Of a DNA stretch of 64,000 nt, positions 34,507-46,604 are shown piece by piece (positions within the stretch are counted from its first letter, which is position 1; each line of letters begins with the position of its first letter). The notes under the pieces were generated by a model. That model was not told where the DNA came from and did no database searches. It saw only the letters and a list, made by a program, of their open reading frames with translations. Source of the DNA: Porogramme epimiltina. Lineage: Eukaryota; Basidiomycota; Agaricomycetes; Polyporales; Polyporaceae. The stretch lies in contig FTLJ01000056.1 of the NCBI GenBank assembly GCA_900155495.1, forward strand, positions 1 through 64,000, given 5' to 3'. The position numbers and the translations under genes were made by a program.

Positions 34507-36721
34507 CTACGTCCTGCTGCGCTCTATGACCTCCCACTTTTTGCGCCACGCCCCGCCATACCTCCATACAATCAAGATGAGGACGTCGGTTACGACCATG
34601 AGCCCAGCCCAGAGAGAGTATAGCCCGCCGTCCCCGATCGCTGTCTGTGGCCCCGTTAGCAACGGCCCTCGCAAGATAGGCCTGGGCTTGCGTACCTGGA
34701 GCGGGGCTGCCACTTCGGTCGCGACGAACGCCGTAAGGCCCCTGAACGCGCTGTTGGCGGCGACGGCGGAGGACGAGCGGCCCATGTTGGCGTCGACGAT
34801 GTACGCGAGGGTGCTGGTGTATATCGCTCTAGGGAAGCGCGTGTTAGCGAGTGATACGTAATCATTCGAGATGAAGATGAGCGACGAACATGGAGAAGAG
34901 GCCTGTGAGGAAGAGCATCACGCAGATGGCGGCGACGTGGACGTGCTGCTCGCACACCCATCCGTACGCGACTACGGAGAGGGGAAGGCAGGGCATGAAG
35001 TAGAGCGTGCTCTGTAACCGCATCTTGACGGCGGGGGAGGACGCGGGAGGTCAGGACGCGACTGCGAGGTGGGGTGGAGGCGCATACCTCGGGGGTGCCG
35101 GCGCTGCCGCTGCGTTCTTTGAGTTGCTTGAAGACGTGGTCGCAATACCGTCCGCCGAACACGCTACCCGTCAGAGAGCCTGCGGGAATATTGTGAGAAG
35201 TGTGGGGAGACGGGCAAGACGGCGTCGAAGACCATACTTACCGATGCCGAAAGAGATCAGCACGAGACCGATCTTGAGGGCGTCATATCCGTATTCGTTT
35301 GCTAACGTCCTCGAACAAGTGTAGGAAATACAATAGCTTAGACCGAAAAGCAGGCCTACCAAACGCCAGTCGTCAGAATGCGCGCTGCGTGATAAATTCC
35401 AAGACGTACCAGACGCTACGAGGATAACCACGTTGTTCATCCTCCGAAGCACGTGAGCAATTGGCTTGACCGGGTTGACGTCGGCCAGCGTGAGCTTGAT
35501 GTTGTCCATGGGGACCACCTCGGCCGCCTCGCGCACCGGAGGCTGCTGCTTCTCGACGTCCTCGTCGCGGAGTTGCCCCTCGATTACGCCACTCCCCTTC
35601 TCATCTCCGGTGGCGGGCTGCGGCGACACAGCGCGCGATACCGCAGTGACCTGAGAGAGGCTGGGAGCCTCAGAGCCCCTGGCGGAGAGCAGGGCACGGC
35701 GGCGGCGGAGCGCGGCCTGGTAGGTGAGCGAGCGCTCGCGGCGGAACGTGTCCTTGAAGGGGATGAAGGAGAGGAAGCACACGCCGACGAAGATGGCGAA
35801 GAACCAAAACGTCGCACGCCAGCTGAAGGCCTGCGTGAGCACGCCGCCGAGGATGGGCCCGAGGGCGGGCCCGAGGAGCGGCGCGCTGTAGTAGATGCCC
35901 ATCATCGTGCCGCGCTGCGCGGGCTCGTAAATGTCTGCGAGAGTCGTGGCGCCGAGGCTGATTACTGCGCTGGAGCTGAGGGGCGGCGGGGTGTGAGGAC
36001 GAGTACGGACGGAGGAGGGAGGGAGGCGCTACGTACCCTACGGCCTGGAAGCAGCGCATGCCGATGAGGACGCCGATGGTCTTGGACAGTGCAGCGACGA
36101 TGGATCCGACCAGACACAACACAGTGGCAAGCAGATATATTCTCTGTAGACAAGGAACGCGATGAGCCCGGCTACTCTCCGACACACTTCGAAGCGAAAC
36201 CGGCGTAGAACTCACCTTCCTTCCCCAGAACTCACTCAGCGTGCTCCAGACGAGTGGAATACTCCCCTGGAGCCCGATGAAAAGCGAGAGGCTGAGCGCG
36301 ACGTCCCCGCTCGACGCATGGAGCTGTTCCTCGATCTGAGATATGGCCGCTGGGCGGACGCGTGGGCGCGGTGGGCGCGTCAAATGTCACAACGTCGGGT
36401 GCGAGGAGGGGAGTCGTCTCAGGCTTCTGGGACCGTGCTCACGATTGTAGATGTTCGCGCCGAGGCCGCCGATCAAGCTTGCTGCGGACACAGTCGCTAA
36501 TACTGTGAGCTGGATAGGTGGGAGATGGTGCAACGCGCGGTAGGTGGGAGGTTAGGAAATGCATAGCGTTCCGGCGATGGACGTACCTTGCGGGCCTTAG
36601 ACCAAGCCCGAGGGTCGTCCGCAACCACGGCATGCTCTATATCCAGGACGACTGGCGGCGAGGGAGAGACTTGCGTTTCAGCGCAGAGCTTGTCCTCGAG
36701 GGTTTTGACGTCGGCGTCCAT
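34507..36721 (-). CDS. MFS drug:H+ antiporter-like transporter (DHA1 type)
   Basis: Twelve-helix major facilitator probably exporting small organic compounds; substrate unknown. The ATG at 36721 opens a hydrophilic N-terminus (MDADVKTLEDKL...VVADDPRAW). Exons then give TVLATVSAASLIGGLGANIY, AISQIEEQLHASSGDVALSL, GSIPLVWSTLSEFWGRK, YLLATVLCLVGSIVAALS, VISLGATTLADIYEPAQRGT (the loop after helix 4), LGPILGGVLTQAFSWRATFW (antiporter motif C region, G-P-ILGG), a long charged central loop of about 90 residues, VVILVASG, LLFGLSYCISYTCSRTLA, and the C-terminal helices to WRKKWEVIERSRT. Introns are short; several borders (35160-35230, 35980-36030) are approximate. It lies tail-to-head with a second MFS gene. 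Confidence 0.82.
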
Positions 36722-38270
36722 GGCAGGTTAGAGAAGAGGGCCGGAAGGGTAGGAGTAGGTCGACCTTCGGTGGTGGGTGCGTGCCATGGCTAGGACGATG
36801 TATAAATGCACCGAAGAATGGTCGGATGATATTAAACGGTCGTACCGCACAACATCCACGTATTGGGGTCCGTGGTTATGTTCGAACTTCGGACGACGGC
36901 AGAAAGGTCGGGTGCATTCGGCCGAGGCGGAGATGTTCATGCGAAATGACTCGACGATGCTGTTGTATGCGGCCTAACTTGCAGGATTTCGCGCTGTCGC
37001 TGGACGCGCACTGCAGGACTGAAGCATAATGCGATGAGAAGTAGATCAAGAGTTGGTAGTCGAAGTGGTTGTATGGGTTGGTAAACAGCAGACGGCTATA
37101 GGCCACCGAGGCTGAGGCCGGACCAACGGCCGGGGTTCGGGGAGGTCCGATAGCGCCGATGCCAAAAACGATTATGACTCGTGGGCGATGGGCGTCTCGT
37201 CGTGTGCCACCAAACGCCCGCAGCCTTGCGCACATAGCAGTTGTTCCTTCGTATCTTACGACTGCATCACGCGACATACGGCATTCGCGCCGGGTTAGAC
37301 ATGGACGGGACTCCGACTCCCGAGACCCGTCTGTGCACCAATCATACCACCTTCCAGCGGCAGACGATCGAGAAGGTGTTTCAAATAAATAATACAGGGT
37401 GGCACGCTGCTTCCTCCCCTCTTTCCCACCTGCTCGAGTACGTCGAGAACGTTCAGCAACCACGTCAGGGGGTTTCGTGAACAACCCCGCATGCCAGGCG
37501 ACCAGACGGCGCAGTGCACCAATTTCACACTGACGGTCGGCAAGTGAAAATCCCCGTGGCAGTGGAACTCGCTATAGAATGCGGCTACCATGGCGTGGCA
37601 TATTGTGTCATCCCGTCCAACAGTCTTCCGACTCCACCGGGTAGAGGGAAAGAGGGACTCACTGGGTATGACTGGCGAGGCGCAACTCGCGGCCATCCGA
37701 CGTTACTTCGGGCTCTGGCACGATGCGTTTGTGTTCGGCTATCTTAAGCTTGTGCTCGCCGCCGCTCGTGTGCACGCGAGGTCCTGGCGAGGATCATCAT
37801 TCAACGTCAACACGCGCTCGAAAACTTGGCGAGGTCTGCTGTGTCAGGGAATTCCGAATGCGCGATTAGGCACTCGCCTTGGAGATGGTCGCCGCTCTGA
37901 GGCCGCCTAGCTATTCTTCAAGACGCCGCTTCTCGCACGATGCGCGGCCGCAAGTGATACTTAGGTGCACACATGCAAGAGGGGCGGTGAGATGATAGAC
38001 CAGATCAGAAATGCATTGGTATCGTGCAGAACATGAGCGTGTACCGGGTAGATAAAAGGACTACAGCTATCTATTGATCTGCTCCAGGCGTATGTCTATG
38101 GGTCTCGTGAATGAAGTGCGCGGCACGCGGCGGCGCAGGCAACCGGGACGTGACAGGACAGGTGTACAGATAGCTTGACGACATGCGAACGAGAGCGGAT
38201 AATTTTAAGGAGAGAGAGGGGTTCGACCCGCCGTAAAACGCAGGCCTGCCCATGCCGATTGTGCGGCTTT
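36722..38270. other. Intergenic region between the two MFS genes
   Basis: Contains the promoter of the 36721 gene and the 3' flank of the 40491 gene. No further gene supported. Confidence 0.5.
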
Positions 38271-40491
38271 TCAATAGCGGGAGAAGACCTTCGGTTCCCG
38301 CTTGAAGCGGGCTATGTTATACAACAAAATGTCGGCCCCAGAGAGCACATGGGAATGACGAAGAGGCTCACCGTAAAGAAGCACGCAGGCGCCGACAATC
38401 TGCAGGCTGCCAGAGTACAGCGAGACAGCGAGCCAATTGCGCCCGGTCGCGTTCAGAAGGGCACCGCTGAGAGGTGCCCCCGCGCTGTTACCTGAGGTAC
38501 GGCGTCAGGTCTGCGCTCGGTGCGCGCGAAACATGGCCAGGGACGACCCACCTGGGAGGTTGAACAGCAGCATGAGGCCCGAAAGCCCCGCAAGTCTGCC
38601 TGAGCCGTACAGCTGTGCAGCCACCGCCGGTGACAGCGAGATGAAGCAGCCGCAGACGAGGCCGTACATGATGCCGAACGCCATCTGCGTCAGATGCGCC
38701 ATCGCAAGAGTAGGGGGGCGCGGGTGGAAACGCGTAAGTGGGCCCTCCAGGGGAGGGACGCGGCGGGAGAGACGAGGGGACGCGGGTGCGTACGATGCCT
38801 GCGTAGGTGGAGACGAACGTCCAGACCAGGAGCTGGGTGAGCCCGGAGAGCATGATCACGCTGAAGAGGGCGTTCACGGGTCCGATTTGGTCTGCGGTGT
38901 AGCCGACGAAGGTTCGACCGAACGCGGCTGCGACGTTGAGCATGGTGATCGGGAGCGTCGCCAACTGTGCAGAGATCGTGTGAGATATCCTGCTTTCTTG
39001 GTGACGCTGTGAGACTTACCAGAGGCGAAATCTCGGGAATCTTTTCCCTCGCGAATGTGGGGAGAAAGAAAACGGGGGTCAAATAACCGCTGAGGGTCTC
39101 CAGTCAGAAAATGACGACGCGGGACAGGAACGAACTTACAACACAGTGAAGAAGAAGCATCCGCCGAGGCTCCAGAACACCGGGTCGGTAAAGAACGACT
39201 TGTCGAACCATACGATAGGTTTCCGCTGGGACGGATGGCGTCGCTCTGAGATCATGAACCATGCGGCGAGAAGGAGGACCCCGTCAAGTGCTGTGATGAC
39301 GGCGAAAGACTTCTTCAGGCCCAGCGAGGTCAGAAGCGCGCGGAATACTAGTGACGAAACTGCGCCGCCTGGTCAAGGTCTCAGTATGTCGTGGTGATGA
39401 TAGACGACAAACACTTTGACAGCGCTACTCACCGAGGGAACTCCCGGCAACTACTATTCCCGTCGCGAGCGCACGGTACTTCAAGAACCATTGAGCGGGC
39501 AAGGCAACCTAGAGTGGGATATAAGCCGCGGTGTCCGCATAGAAAGGGAAGGAGACGTACGATGAGCGGGAACGTAATCGCATTGGCAACACCCTGCACT
39601 ACACCCTGTGTAGGCCGTCAATCCTAACGAGGTAAGATAGCGGCAATGTGGCGGACGCACCATAACGACGAAGAAATGCCAAAGCTGTGTCGAGAAAGTG
39701 CACAACAGCATGCTGAGGGTCCACAGAAAACCACCGACGGCCATGAAGGGCTGCAATGAGAGTTAGAAATTGGCGCGGGCGGAGGTCTTGCGGGGAACAC
39801 GCTAACCTTATAACCACTGTTCGAGAGTCAGCGCGAATATCAATGAGCATAACTAGTAATAAACTCACTATCGATCAGCGAGCTTGCCAGGGATAACACT
39901 CAATAGCGTCATGGTCTATAGAAAGTGTAGGTCAGTTGAGGATCAGACGAGACACACGGGGAGCGCGTACTCACCACGCCAGACACACTACCCAAGGCGC
40001 TGAGGGCGGTGTCCGAGGCGTCGGGGAAGACGTGGGCCTTCAAGTATTCCTCCGTGACCCCCCAGACCTGACATAATGTGAGTGCGCCGTACAGGAGAGG
40101 ACAAGGGAGCCGGAGGGATATATCCCCTGCTCACAAGCCTTTCTCAGCGGACGATGAGTCGTGAGCCGCGGGAGTTGACGGGGTTGCGTTGCAGGATTGG
40201 GAAAAGATGTTCAATCGAACGTCATGGAGAAGAGACGACAAAGAGCACATACCCCCATCCACTGGTGGCTGCGGAATAGATGACGCAACCGAGGACGACG
40301 AGCCAGCCGCGCCCGCCGTCAGGTGGGACGTCCAGGAGCTCCGCGTCCGACGCCACACGCGCGTCGACGTCACCCTTTTCGTACAACGAAGGGGCGACGG
40401 AGGTGGAGGCGGAGAGCGCACCAATATCCTTGAGGGCCTTGTCGACGAGCTCTGGCTCGAAGCGCGTCTTCCCGTGGCGGGGGGCGTCCAT
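38271..40491 (-). CDS. MFS monocarboxylate-transporter-like protein (MCH type)
   Basis: Major facilitator of the monocarboxylate porter family; fungal members (Mch) often carry vitamins or other anions, so the substrate is open. The ATG at 40491 (MDAPRHGKTRFEPEL) leads to the family signature VPPDGGRGWLVVLGCVIYSA just before helix 1. Later exons give HVFPDASDTALSALGSVSG, LLSVIPGKLADR, WTLSMLLCTFSTQLWHF, ALATGIVVAGSSLGGAVSSL (helix 5 region), ERRHPSQRKP, YLTPVFFLPTFAREKIPEIS, GRTFVGYTADQIGPVNAL, MAFGIMYGLVCGCFISLSP, GLSGLMLLFNLPGG and GAPLSGALLNATGRNW. The last intron (GTGAGC...CATAG) restores LLYARFKREPKVFSRY before TGA 38271-38273. Exon borders between 39050 and 40080 are approximate. Confidence 0.82.
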
Positions 40492-40591
40492 CGTGAGGCT
40501 CGACCGATCGCGCGGGGGACGAGGTGGGAAGACTCAGCGCAGGGGTGGGGGAGGTGGGGCAGGGACGGCTCCCCGATTAACCCGACGACGG

Positions 40592-40597
40592 TTTATA
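40592..40597 (-). promoter_or_regulatory. TATA box of the MCH-type transporter gene
   Basis: TATAAA on the minus strand, about 101-106 nt upstream of the ATG at 40491. Confidence 0.45.
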
Positions 40598-40904
40598 TGG
40601 TGGTTTTCGCGGTCCAATCAACACGCCTTGGCGGGGTCCTCGCGACGACTCATGACTCGATGCAAACCCCTCGGCTAGGTCTGGGCTGCGCGTGTCCGGG
40701 GGACGGAGGCTGTAGAAGTGATTTTGACGTCAACGATTGGCCGAGCGGAGTGGAAGTTGGATATAGAACGGCATACCATTATGCCTTCACTGTCCGTCCC
40801 AGAGCATAGGAGGATCCAGAAGGCCGTCCACAATTATAAGTAGATAGGGTGCTTCCCGGGATCAGCCTGCCAGCTGTCTGACTCGACTCCTGCCGGTATG
40901 GTGG
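40598..40904. other. Short intergenic stretch
   Basis: Upstream DNA of the transporter gene. No other feature seen. Confidence 0.5.
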
Positions 40905-42235
40905 AAATGATTAGTGACCATGCGTATGCCACAGCAGCTTTGGTTCAGTAATGTCAGTGGCCTGAGGCCACGTAAAACGGAGTTAGTCGTCGAGCTGAAG
41001 CGAGTGTGTCAGTCAGGAAGTAAAGAGACGCGTTTTTCCGATTCTCCCAAGAATTGGTCCGATCTATGTTCAATAGAGTGTCACGTGCCTTCCCAGTTCT
41101 GGCGAATGCCGGCGGCCCGGATCACGGTGTGTCGACTTTGATAACGGGACTAAGTCGAGTTTCAAGAGCGGTGTAGGGATCAATACTCGATGTCGAAGGC
41201 TGGGAACATGCACGGGAAGAAGGCTTTGCATGTGATAAGAAGGGGGTGTGTGCCAGTGACATCACGCACAGCGCAACAAGGGATGGCGATGCTGCGACTC
41301 GGATGGGCGGGATGGTCGGCGACGGGCGCTTCAACATGTTGCCCTCGTCCACTTTCGTCGTTCACCCGATCCCTCGCATCCCGGTGGTCGGATTATAGCC
41401 GCCCGCACTGTCCCTCCAACGTGCCCCCCCTCCCACTACATGTGCCTCCTACGCTGTTTTCGTTTTGCGGAACCTGAAAAGCGCCGCAGAAATGCCGTGC
41501 CCCCCAGCCGCAGCCATCGTGGCCATCATGCACGGATTTCCCACCGAGTCCAACTACAATGGGGCGGGTGTGGAGATATAGCGCGATTTGGGGATCTTAG
41601 GATTGCGATAGAGGTGCGAGACCATCACTTAAGGAATGGGGCGGTCTTTTAGGGGAGGGAGATGTGACAGTGAGTAGCCCATTCATCCAGTAGAAAGAAG
41701 TCGCCACTGATGTCAAAACTATATTTGTACCACCAATGTGCCGGCAACCCGCCGTATGGTTTTGGGGGTGAAGATGGTGCACACGGTCCCTCTTGACACT
41801 GGTGTGCATATTTGAAGAGGTCACGAGTTTGGTGGTATGTCATCGGCCCTCAACCGCTATTCAGCCGTTCTCATGTGTCCTCAACTTTTTCAATGTGAGG
41901 ATCGGTGACTGTGAAGACGGGAGAGTTCGGTACAGAGACCAGGCTTCCGTATACATCACTCATATTCTTTTCTAAGGGTCTACAACCAGGTGAAGAGGGC
42001 GCGTGTAAGTCAGAGATGGATGCGCACGATCGCGTGGGAGCCGATCATAACTCTCGACGGCGGCCAGCCTTTTCGCTCACCATCGCCGAAACCAGGCCAA
42101 GCATAGCCAACGACGGTGAAGGACAGACTCTCGGAACAAACAGTAACGCGACTATACTTTCCCTCCTAGGCGTAGGGTTTTCTCATCGTTTGATCACTTG
42201 CCAGAGTCGACCAGTGAACTATCTGTGATGGTCGA

Positions 42236-42900
42236 TTGAATAGATCAGTAACACTCGTCCACGACGGGTGTGTTTGTGACGAAAACATGTGCGTGCCGCT
42301 TGAGCTCCTATCCACGACATCGCCCAGCGTACTTCGCCTCTCCGTGGCCCCGGAATTTGCGCCGCTAAACTCTAACGCACCCGCCGCCACACTCGCTACC
42401 GAGATCCCGCATGTTTCACCTCACTTTCGATCTCTGCACGTTCCGTCGAATATACACACTCCACCGTCTAACTGGGAGCAGAAGGTTAGCTATTTGGTAT
42501 GGTACCGTGACTATTATCCAGCACCTAACCTAGCTGTTTTGTAGATAAGATGATTTATTGGCTGCCCTCGCATCTCTACGCTTAGAAATCTGCTCATCTC
42601 GGTTCCCGCGGCGTCGCGCGCTCACACCTTGTTCGGGCCGGAGATCTACGCAAACAGAGAGCACCGTCGGGCGATGCGCGTTTGCGCGAATTCTGGGGCT
42701 TTACAATGCCTGCGGCTCTGCCTGCGACGCTCGCCACCGCGATCCCAGCGCTTCATGCCCTCCCAATTGGAGACGAGTCTGACTATTGTAGAGTTCTTCC
42801 CCGCTTGTGGATGAAGAAGAAGATGCAGATGTACTCGCGCTTAGTGAAACAAAGGCGCGCAGTACGAGAAACGTGCGATGGCGGTCGGTCGGTGCCGGTG
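42236..42900 (+). pseudogene. Possible F-box/LRR-like gene remnant
   Basis: Inside the stretch unique to unit A. Translations in shifting frames recall the leucine-rich tail of fungal F-box proteins: STTSPSVLRLSVAPEFAPL, PHFRSLHVPSN, ALASLRLEICSSRFPRR, RRAMRVCANSGALQCLRLCL. No F-box and no start are visible. It could be non-coding DNA with chance leucine-rich frames. Confidence 0.25.
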
Positions 42901-43179
42901 CGGTCGCAGGCGTTCCTCAGGCTCTGGGGTAGTTGAAACACGAGGCTTGCATAGCAGAGAAGGTGTTGGTGTCTTGCCTATGTAGAACACTATGGCCTAT
43001 GCACCTAGCAGTTTTATGTGAGTCCATAGATCTGAATCGGGAATTCCGAAGACCAAGGTACCATTCGCGAGAAGACAGCGGTGCGAAGACGCGCCCGAGG
43101 TGCGATGCCTTGGTCAATATAAGACTTGCGACTCACCACATATGTCATCAGCAATCCCCCCTCGACTCAACACCACAAC

Positions 43180-44815
43180 ATGAACCTCCTCTCGCTCAAC
43201 GACGACGTCCTCATCGAAATATTCTCATTCTTATATGGCCGCGATGCGTTACACATGTCCTTGGCTTCCTGGCGAGCACACGACCTTGCCATCTCCCGAG
43301 TCTCGTCTACAGCCATTTGTAGCAGCCCTGAAGACGTAATACGCATGCACAAGTACATGCTTGGCCCTACCGTTGGGAAGTCCGGACCTCGCGCACGCTA
43401 TTTACATATGCTCAACATATCGTATATGGCTTTCAACCGCCGGTGCACGCAACACCCTGGCGCATCCCACATTGAGAACCATTCCGCTCGCGAAGCTTCC
43501 TCCCTGACCCTTTCCACGGCCAAGCTAGTCGACGAGATTTTGGTACATGCCACCAACCTCCGATCCCTCTCTGTCGACATGTTATCCATTTGCGTCAAAG
43601 TGGATCGTAGAGTCCGAAACGCTCTAGCCTCGATGACCCGACTCACCAGTCTCAGAATGTGGTTGGTCGCAGACACCATTCTTCAACGAACCATCCAATC
43701 ACTCCCGAAGAGCTTGTCCCGCGTTATTTTCCACTGCAAACATACCTCACCCGGGACCATTACCCTTCGGCCATTCCTCTCTGCGCTTTCCATTCTCCCC
43801 AATCTCCGCAGCATTACCCTGTACAATTTCGAATCGCCATCTCCTGTTTCACCTGCGACACTCCCGCTTCTCCCATCCGTTCGCCGCCTCCGCCTCGAGC
43901 AATGCTGGGAAAGCGCAATGGTCGTCGCAGATTGCTGCCCTGGACTTGAGACCTTGAAGATCTCGCTCAGTCGCTGCCCCCAGAAGCCTATACAGAGTGC
44001 AAGACGTTGGCCATCTCTCCTTCAGCTCACCGTCGCAGGTCAACTCGCGGGGCAGATCGTGCACAGGGGCGGCGTCAGCTCCGTCCGTGCCCTCGAGCTG
44101 GGCGACGTCTTTCCCGTCTCCAGCATTCCTCTTCTCCCCGACACCATCCCCAGAGGATGTCAGAGCACCTTCGAGCACGTCTACGACGCACTTTCACTCA
44201 TTTGCAGTACGCGCCCCTCTGCGCTCCGAGTAGCTATCCGCGTCGGCAACAAGGGGTTCATTGACTATTTGGGGATCTCGCGGCCCACCATCTTAGAGGA
44301 CATCGCGGCCGTCGCACCCCAGCTACGCGCGCTCGACCTCGTGTTAAAGCCCGCGATAATACAGAGGTGGAGAGATATGTTGGTGCGTACACCCGTCGAA
44401 TCTGCTAATCATTGAGCGCGTGCTGACCCTATTCCTTGTATAGGTAGGGCTCCCTGGGGAACTTGGGCTGTTCAAAGAGCTTAAGTACCTGCACGTTATC
44501 CTTCCAAATGTCCCATTATCATACCAATGGGAGAGCGATATGGATCGTGCTAAGCGGATTGCCATCTTTGTTGGAGAAGTAGCGGCCTCTGTGCCAACGT
44601 TGAAAGTCCTCTCAGTATCACGCTTCAAGCCGGAGCAGTGGGAACCCCCGGCGGAAATCGAGAATGTTGAAGGGTGGGATCTCCAGGAGCAGGAGGACAG
44701 TGTAGCCCACGGGATGTGGTGGAGACTTTATGGACCTACAAGTGTCGTGCGAATCACAAGGGAGGAGGGCGAGAGGGTGCGTTCGGACATCATAGGTGTT
44801 GGCAGAAGCGTTTAA
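43180..44815 (+). CDS. F-box-like protein, duplicated copy A
   Basis: Predicted SCF adaptor with an N-terminal F-box (MNLLSLNDDVLIEIFSFLYG, then WRAHDLAISRVSS) and leucine-rich repeats (LVDEILVHATNLRSLSVDML, LPNLRSITLYNF, LPSVRRLRLEQCW, CPGLETLKISLS, APQLRALDLVLKP). Exons 43180-44382 and 44444-44815, with a GTGCGT...TATAG intron of 61 nt; 524 residues. The second exon continues the repeats (FKELKYLHVILPNVPL, VPTLKVLSVSRF) and ends SDIIGVGRSV. Copy B at 47088-48699 is a near-identical tandem duplicate with the same intron. Both frames are open, so both may be live. The likely role is ubiquitin tagging of an unknown target. Confidence 0.85.
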
Positions 44816-44915
44816 GTTTGAGCGAGACGTTGTAAATTATGTTTATTTATATGGATTGCTCGCGAAAGCATTCGTGCCATGGGGGTGGGATATACATATA
44901 CTAAGTAGATCTTGG

Positions 44916-46154
44916 ACACTCCCGAAAAGAGCATCTGCAGCCCTGACGTGTTCCAACTCAGTGCAAAAGTTAATATACCTGGGCTCGCTGAGCGATGTAC
45001 CAACTCCATCGCCCGAGGAATTGATGTTCTCAGGAGGCGTCCAGACAGGGAATGCTGTGATAGAAAAGCAGATGAGAACGCTTACCCGACGTCGCCGCTC
45101 CGCACTTGAGAACTCATCCTGGAATTCGATAGAGGAAATAGACGGTCTCAATGGGGTCCTTTTGGAACATCGCATCCACAGTCGCCCATTTCGGACTTTG
45201 CGCCGCCATCCCCATCGCATTCCTAGGATGCTCTCATCGACGGGACGCTACACCGGGGAAGTCGGGGATCTGTCTAACCCTCCAGACCAATGTACCCAAG
45301 TAAGCCAAGCAGCACCGCCTACCCTTATACGACTGCTCGTAGGCCAAAAATTGCCGCTGCATTTCCATCTCCTTCAACCTTGTCTCCGCGCTCAAGTGGT
45401 TCGGGAGACTTCTACATCTTCCTACGGCGGACCCATCACGAGCGCGCGGTCGGCGGCCCGACGAGCATTTCCCAGCTCGTGGCGAGCTCGCCCGAGCGTC
45501 CGTATCATTTCACCAGCCACCGCAACCGAGAGATGGGAGCGGGAACACGGGATTGTGGTGGCAGATGTGCACATGCCACCCTTCCCTTGGTCGGGGTCCC
45601 CCGCGGTCACTCTCCTCCTCAAGTTGGTCGACAGTTCGTACCGGGCTACGTATTGTGCGACCCTCGCGGTCGGCTCCTGATCACTTCCGTGTGGCGTCGG
45701 CCAGCTCTCACATGATGGATCTTCCGCCTCTGCCCCACCACAGTTCCATCCTCCTAGCCGCCATTTTGCAGTCTTGCGTCAACATGGGCCTCGCCGCCGG
45801 GAAGGTATCACCCGGCCCATCGTCTCTAGCCACTCTTGCGAACATGATCACCCCGATTTGACGCAGATTCCCGAGCATCCGAACTGGGCCACATTTGGCC
45901 GCTGGCGAATGAGAATCGAGATGCCAGATTCCCACGTTGTCCGGTTCCGGTGGAGTCCGCCAAATGCTGCAGGGACGTCTCTGAAGGTAGATATTACCCC
46001 AAGACATGGAATAGGACATGAGTCTTCCAACAATGTCCCCGATGCGCTCAGGATTGCGCTGGGTATCGAAACAACCAGTTTAACCCCAGCTGTCAATGTT
46101 GATGGCGGATCCAAAGCGAGTCGCAGAAAAGTTCTCCCAGAACTCAGGGTATGA
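44916..46154 (+). pseudogene. Decayed 3' fragment of a HET1-like gene (unit A)
   Basis: Matches HET1 from about its base 11090 to past its stop, including the intron. Reading frames are scattered: SPEELMFSGGVQTGNAVIEK matches SPGEFRSSGYVQTGYVATEK, REHGIVVADVHMPPFPW matches REHGLVLADVHMPPLPW, and NWATFGRW with DSHVVRFRW matches the C-terminus. The splice donor after GAAAAGCAG, GT in HET1, is AT here (45072-45073). There are several frameshifts and no HET domain, so it cannot act as a HET protein. Near its end it reads on for 25 codons (LTPAVNVDGGSK) where HET1 has stopped, showing HET1's older, longer C-terminus. Confidence 0.8.
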
Positions 46155-46604
46155 ATTATCCCGAGAGGAATATAGGATAACATTCATAGGAGAAGCTACA
46201 ACGGAGCCTAGAGGCAAGAGGGAAGACGAGGCTTCGGCGTAATACCTATGCAGGATGTTCACGGTGGGTGATTCGGTCGTGTGTGCCTGAGTGAAACATG
46301 TTCTGACGTGTATGTCCTATCGACTCCTATGTTGAGAAGAACTACATATACAGACGGGGAAAACCAAGAGCCGTAGGCGTATGTTCAAAATAGGAATGGC
46401 GAGGCGTTGGAAGTATGGGAAAGATGGGCCATTCATAGAAAGGGCGGAACGAGATAGAAGTCGAGGCATCGGTGATGGGCGTTGTAGCCGTATTGTCGGG
46501 GAGGCGCCCGTATGACTTTTGAGAATCTATTTTGTTTCTGGATGCGCTTTGCGCGCGTTATCTTCATGGGGAGCATGGCTCGAGGTTGCGGCCGTAGTAC
46601 TAGG
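46155..46604. other. Spacer between the two duplication units
   Basis: Unique sequence with no match noticed elsewhere in the window and no gene. Confidence 0.5.

Larger units (their letters stand above)
40905..45085. repeat. Segmental duplication, unit A
   Basis: Matches unit B (46605-48990) in two blocks: 40905-41285 with 46605-46966, an offset of about 5700, and about 43075-45080 with 47010-48985, an offset of about 3908. The difference is some 1.79 kb present only in unit A (about 41290-43075). The matching blocks differ by scattered substitutions and small indels and are clearly recent. Shared landmarks include CGTAAAACGGAGTTAG and AGTAGATCTTGGACACTC. Confidence 0.85.

Noticed and set aside
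38218..38240. GGTTCGACCC as the T-arm of a tRNA
   Set aside because: No matching acceptor stem, D arm or anticodon arm nearby; it lies in the 3' flank of a transporter gene.
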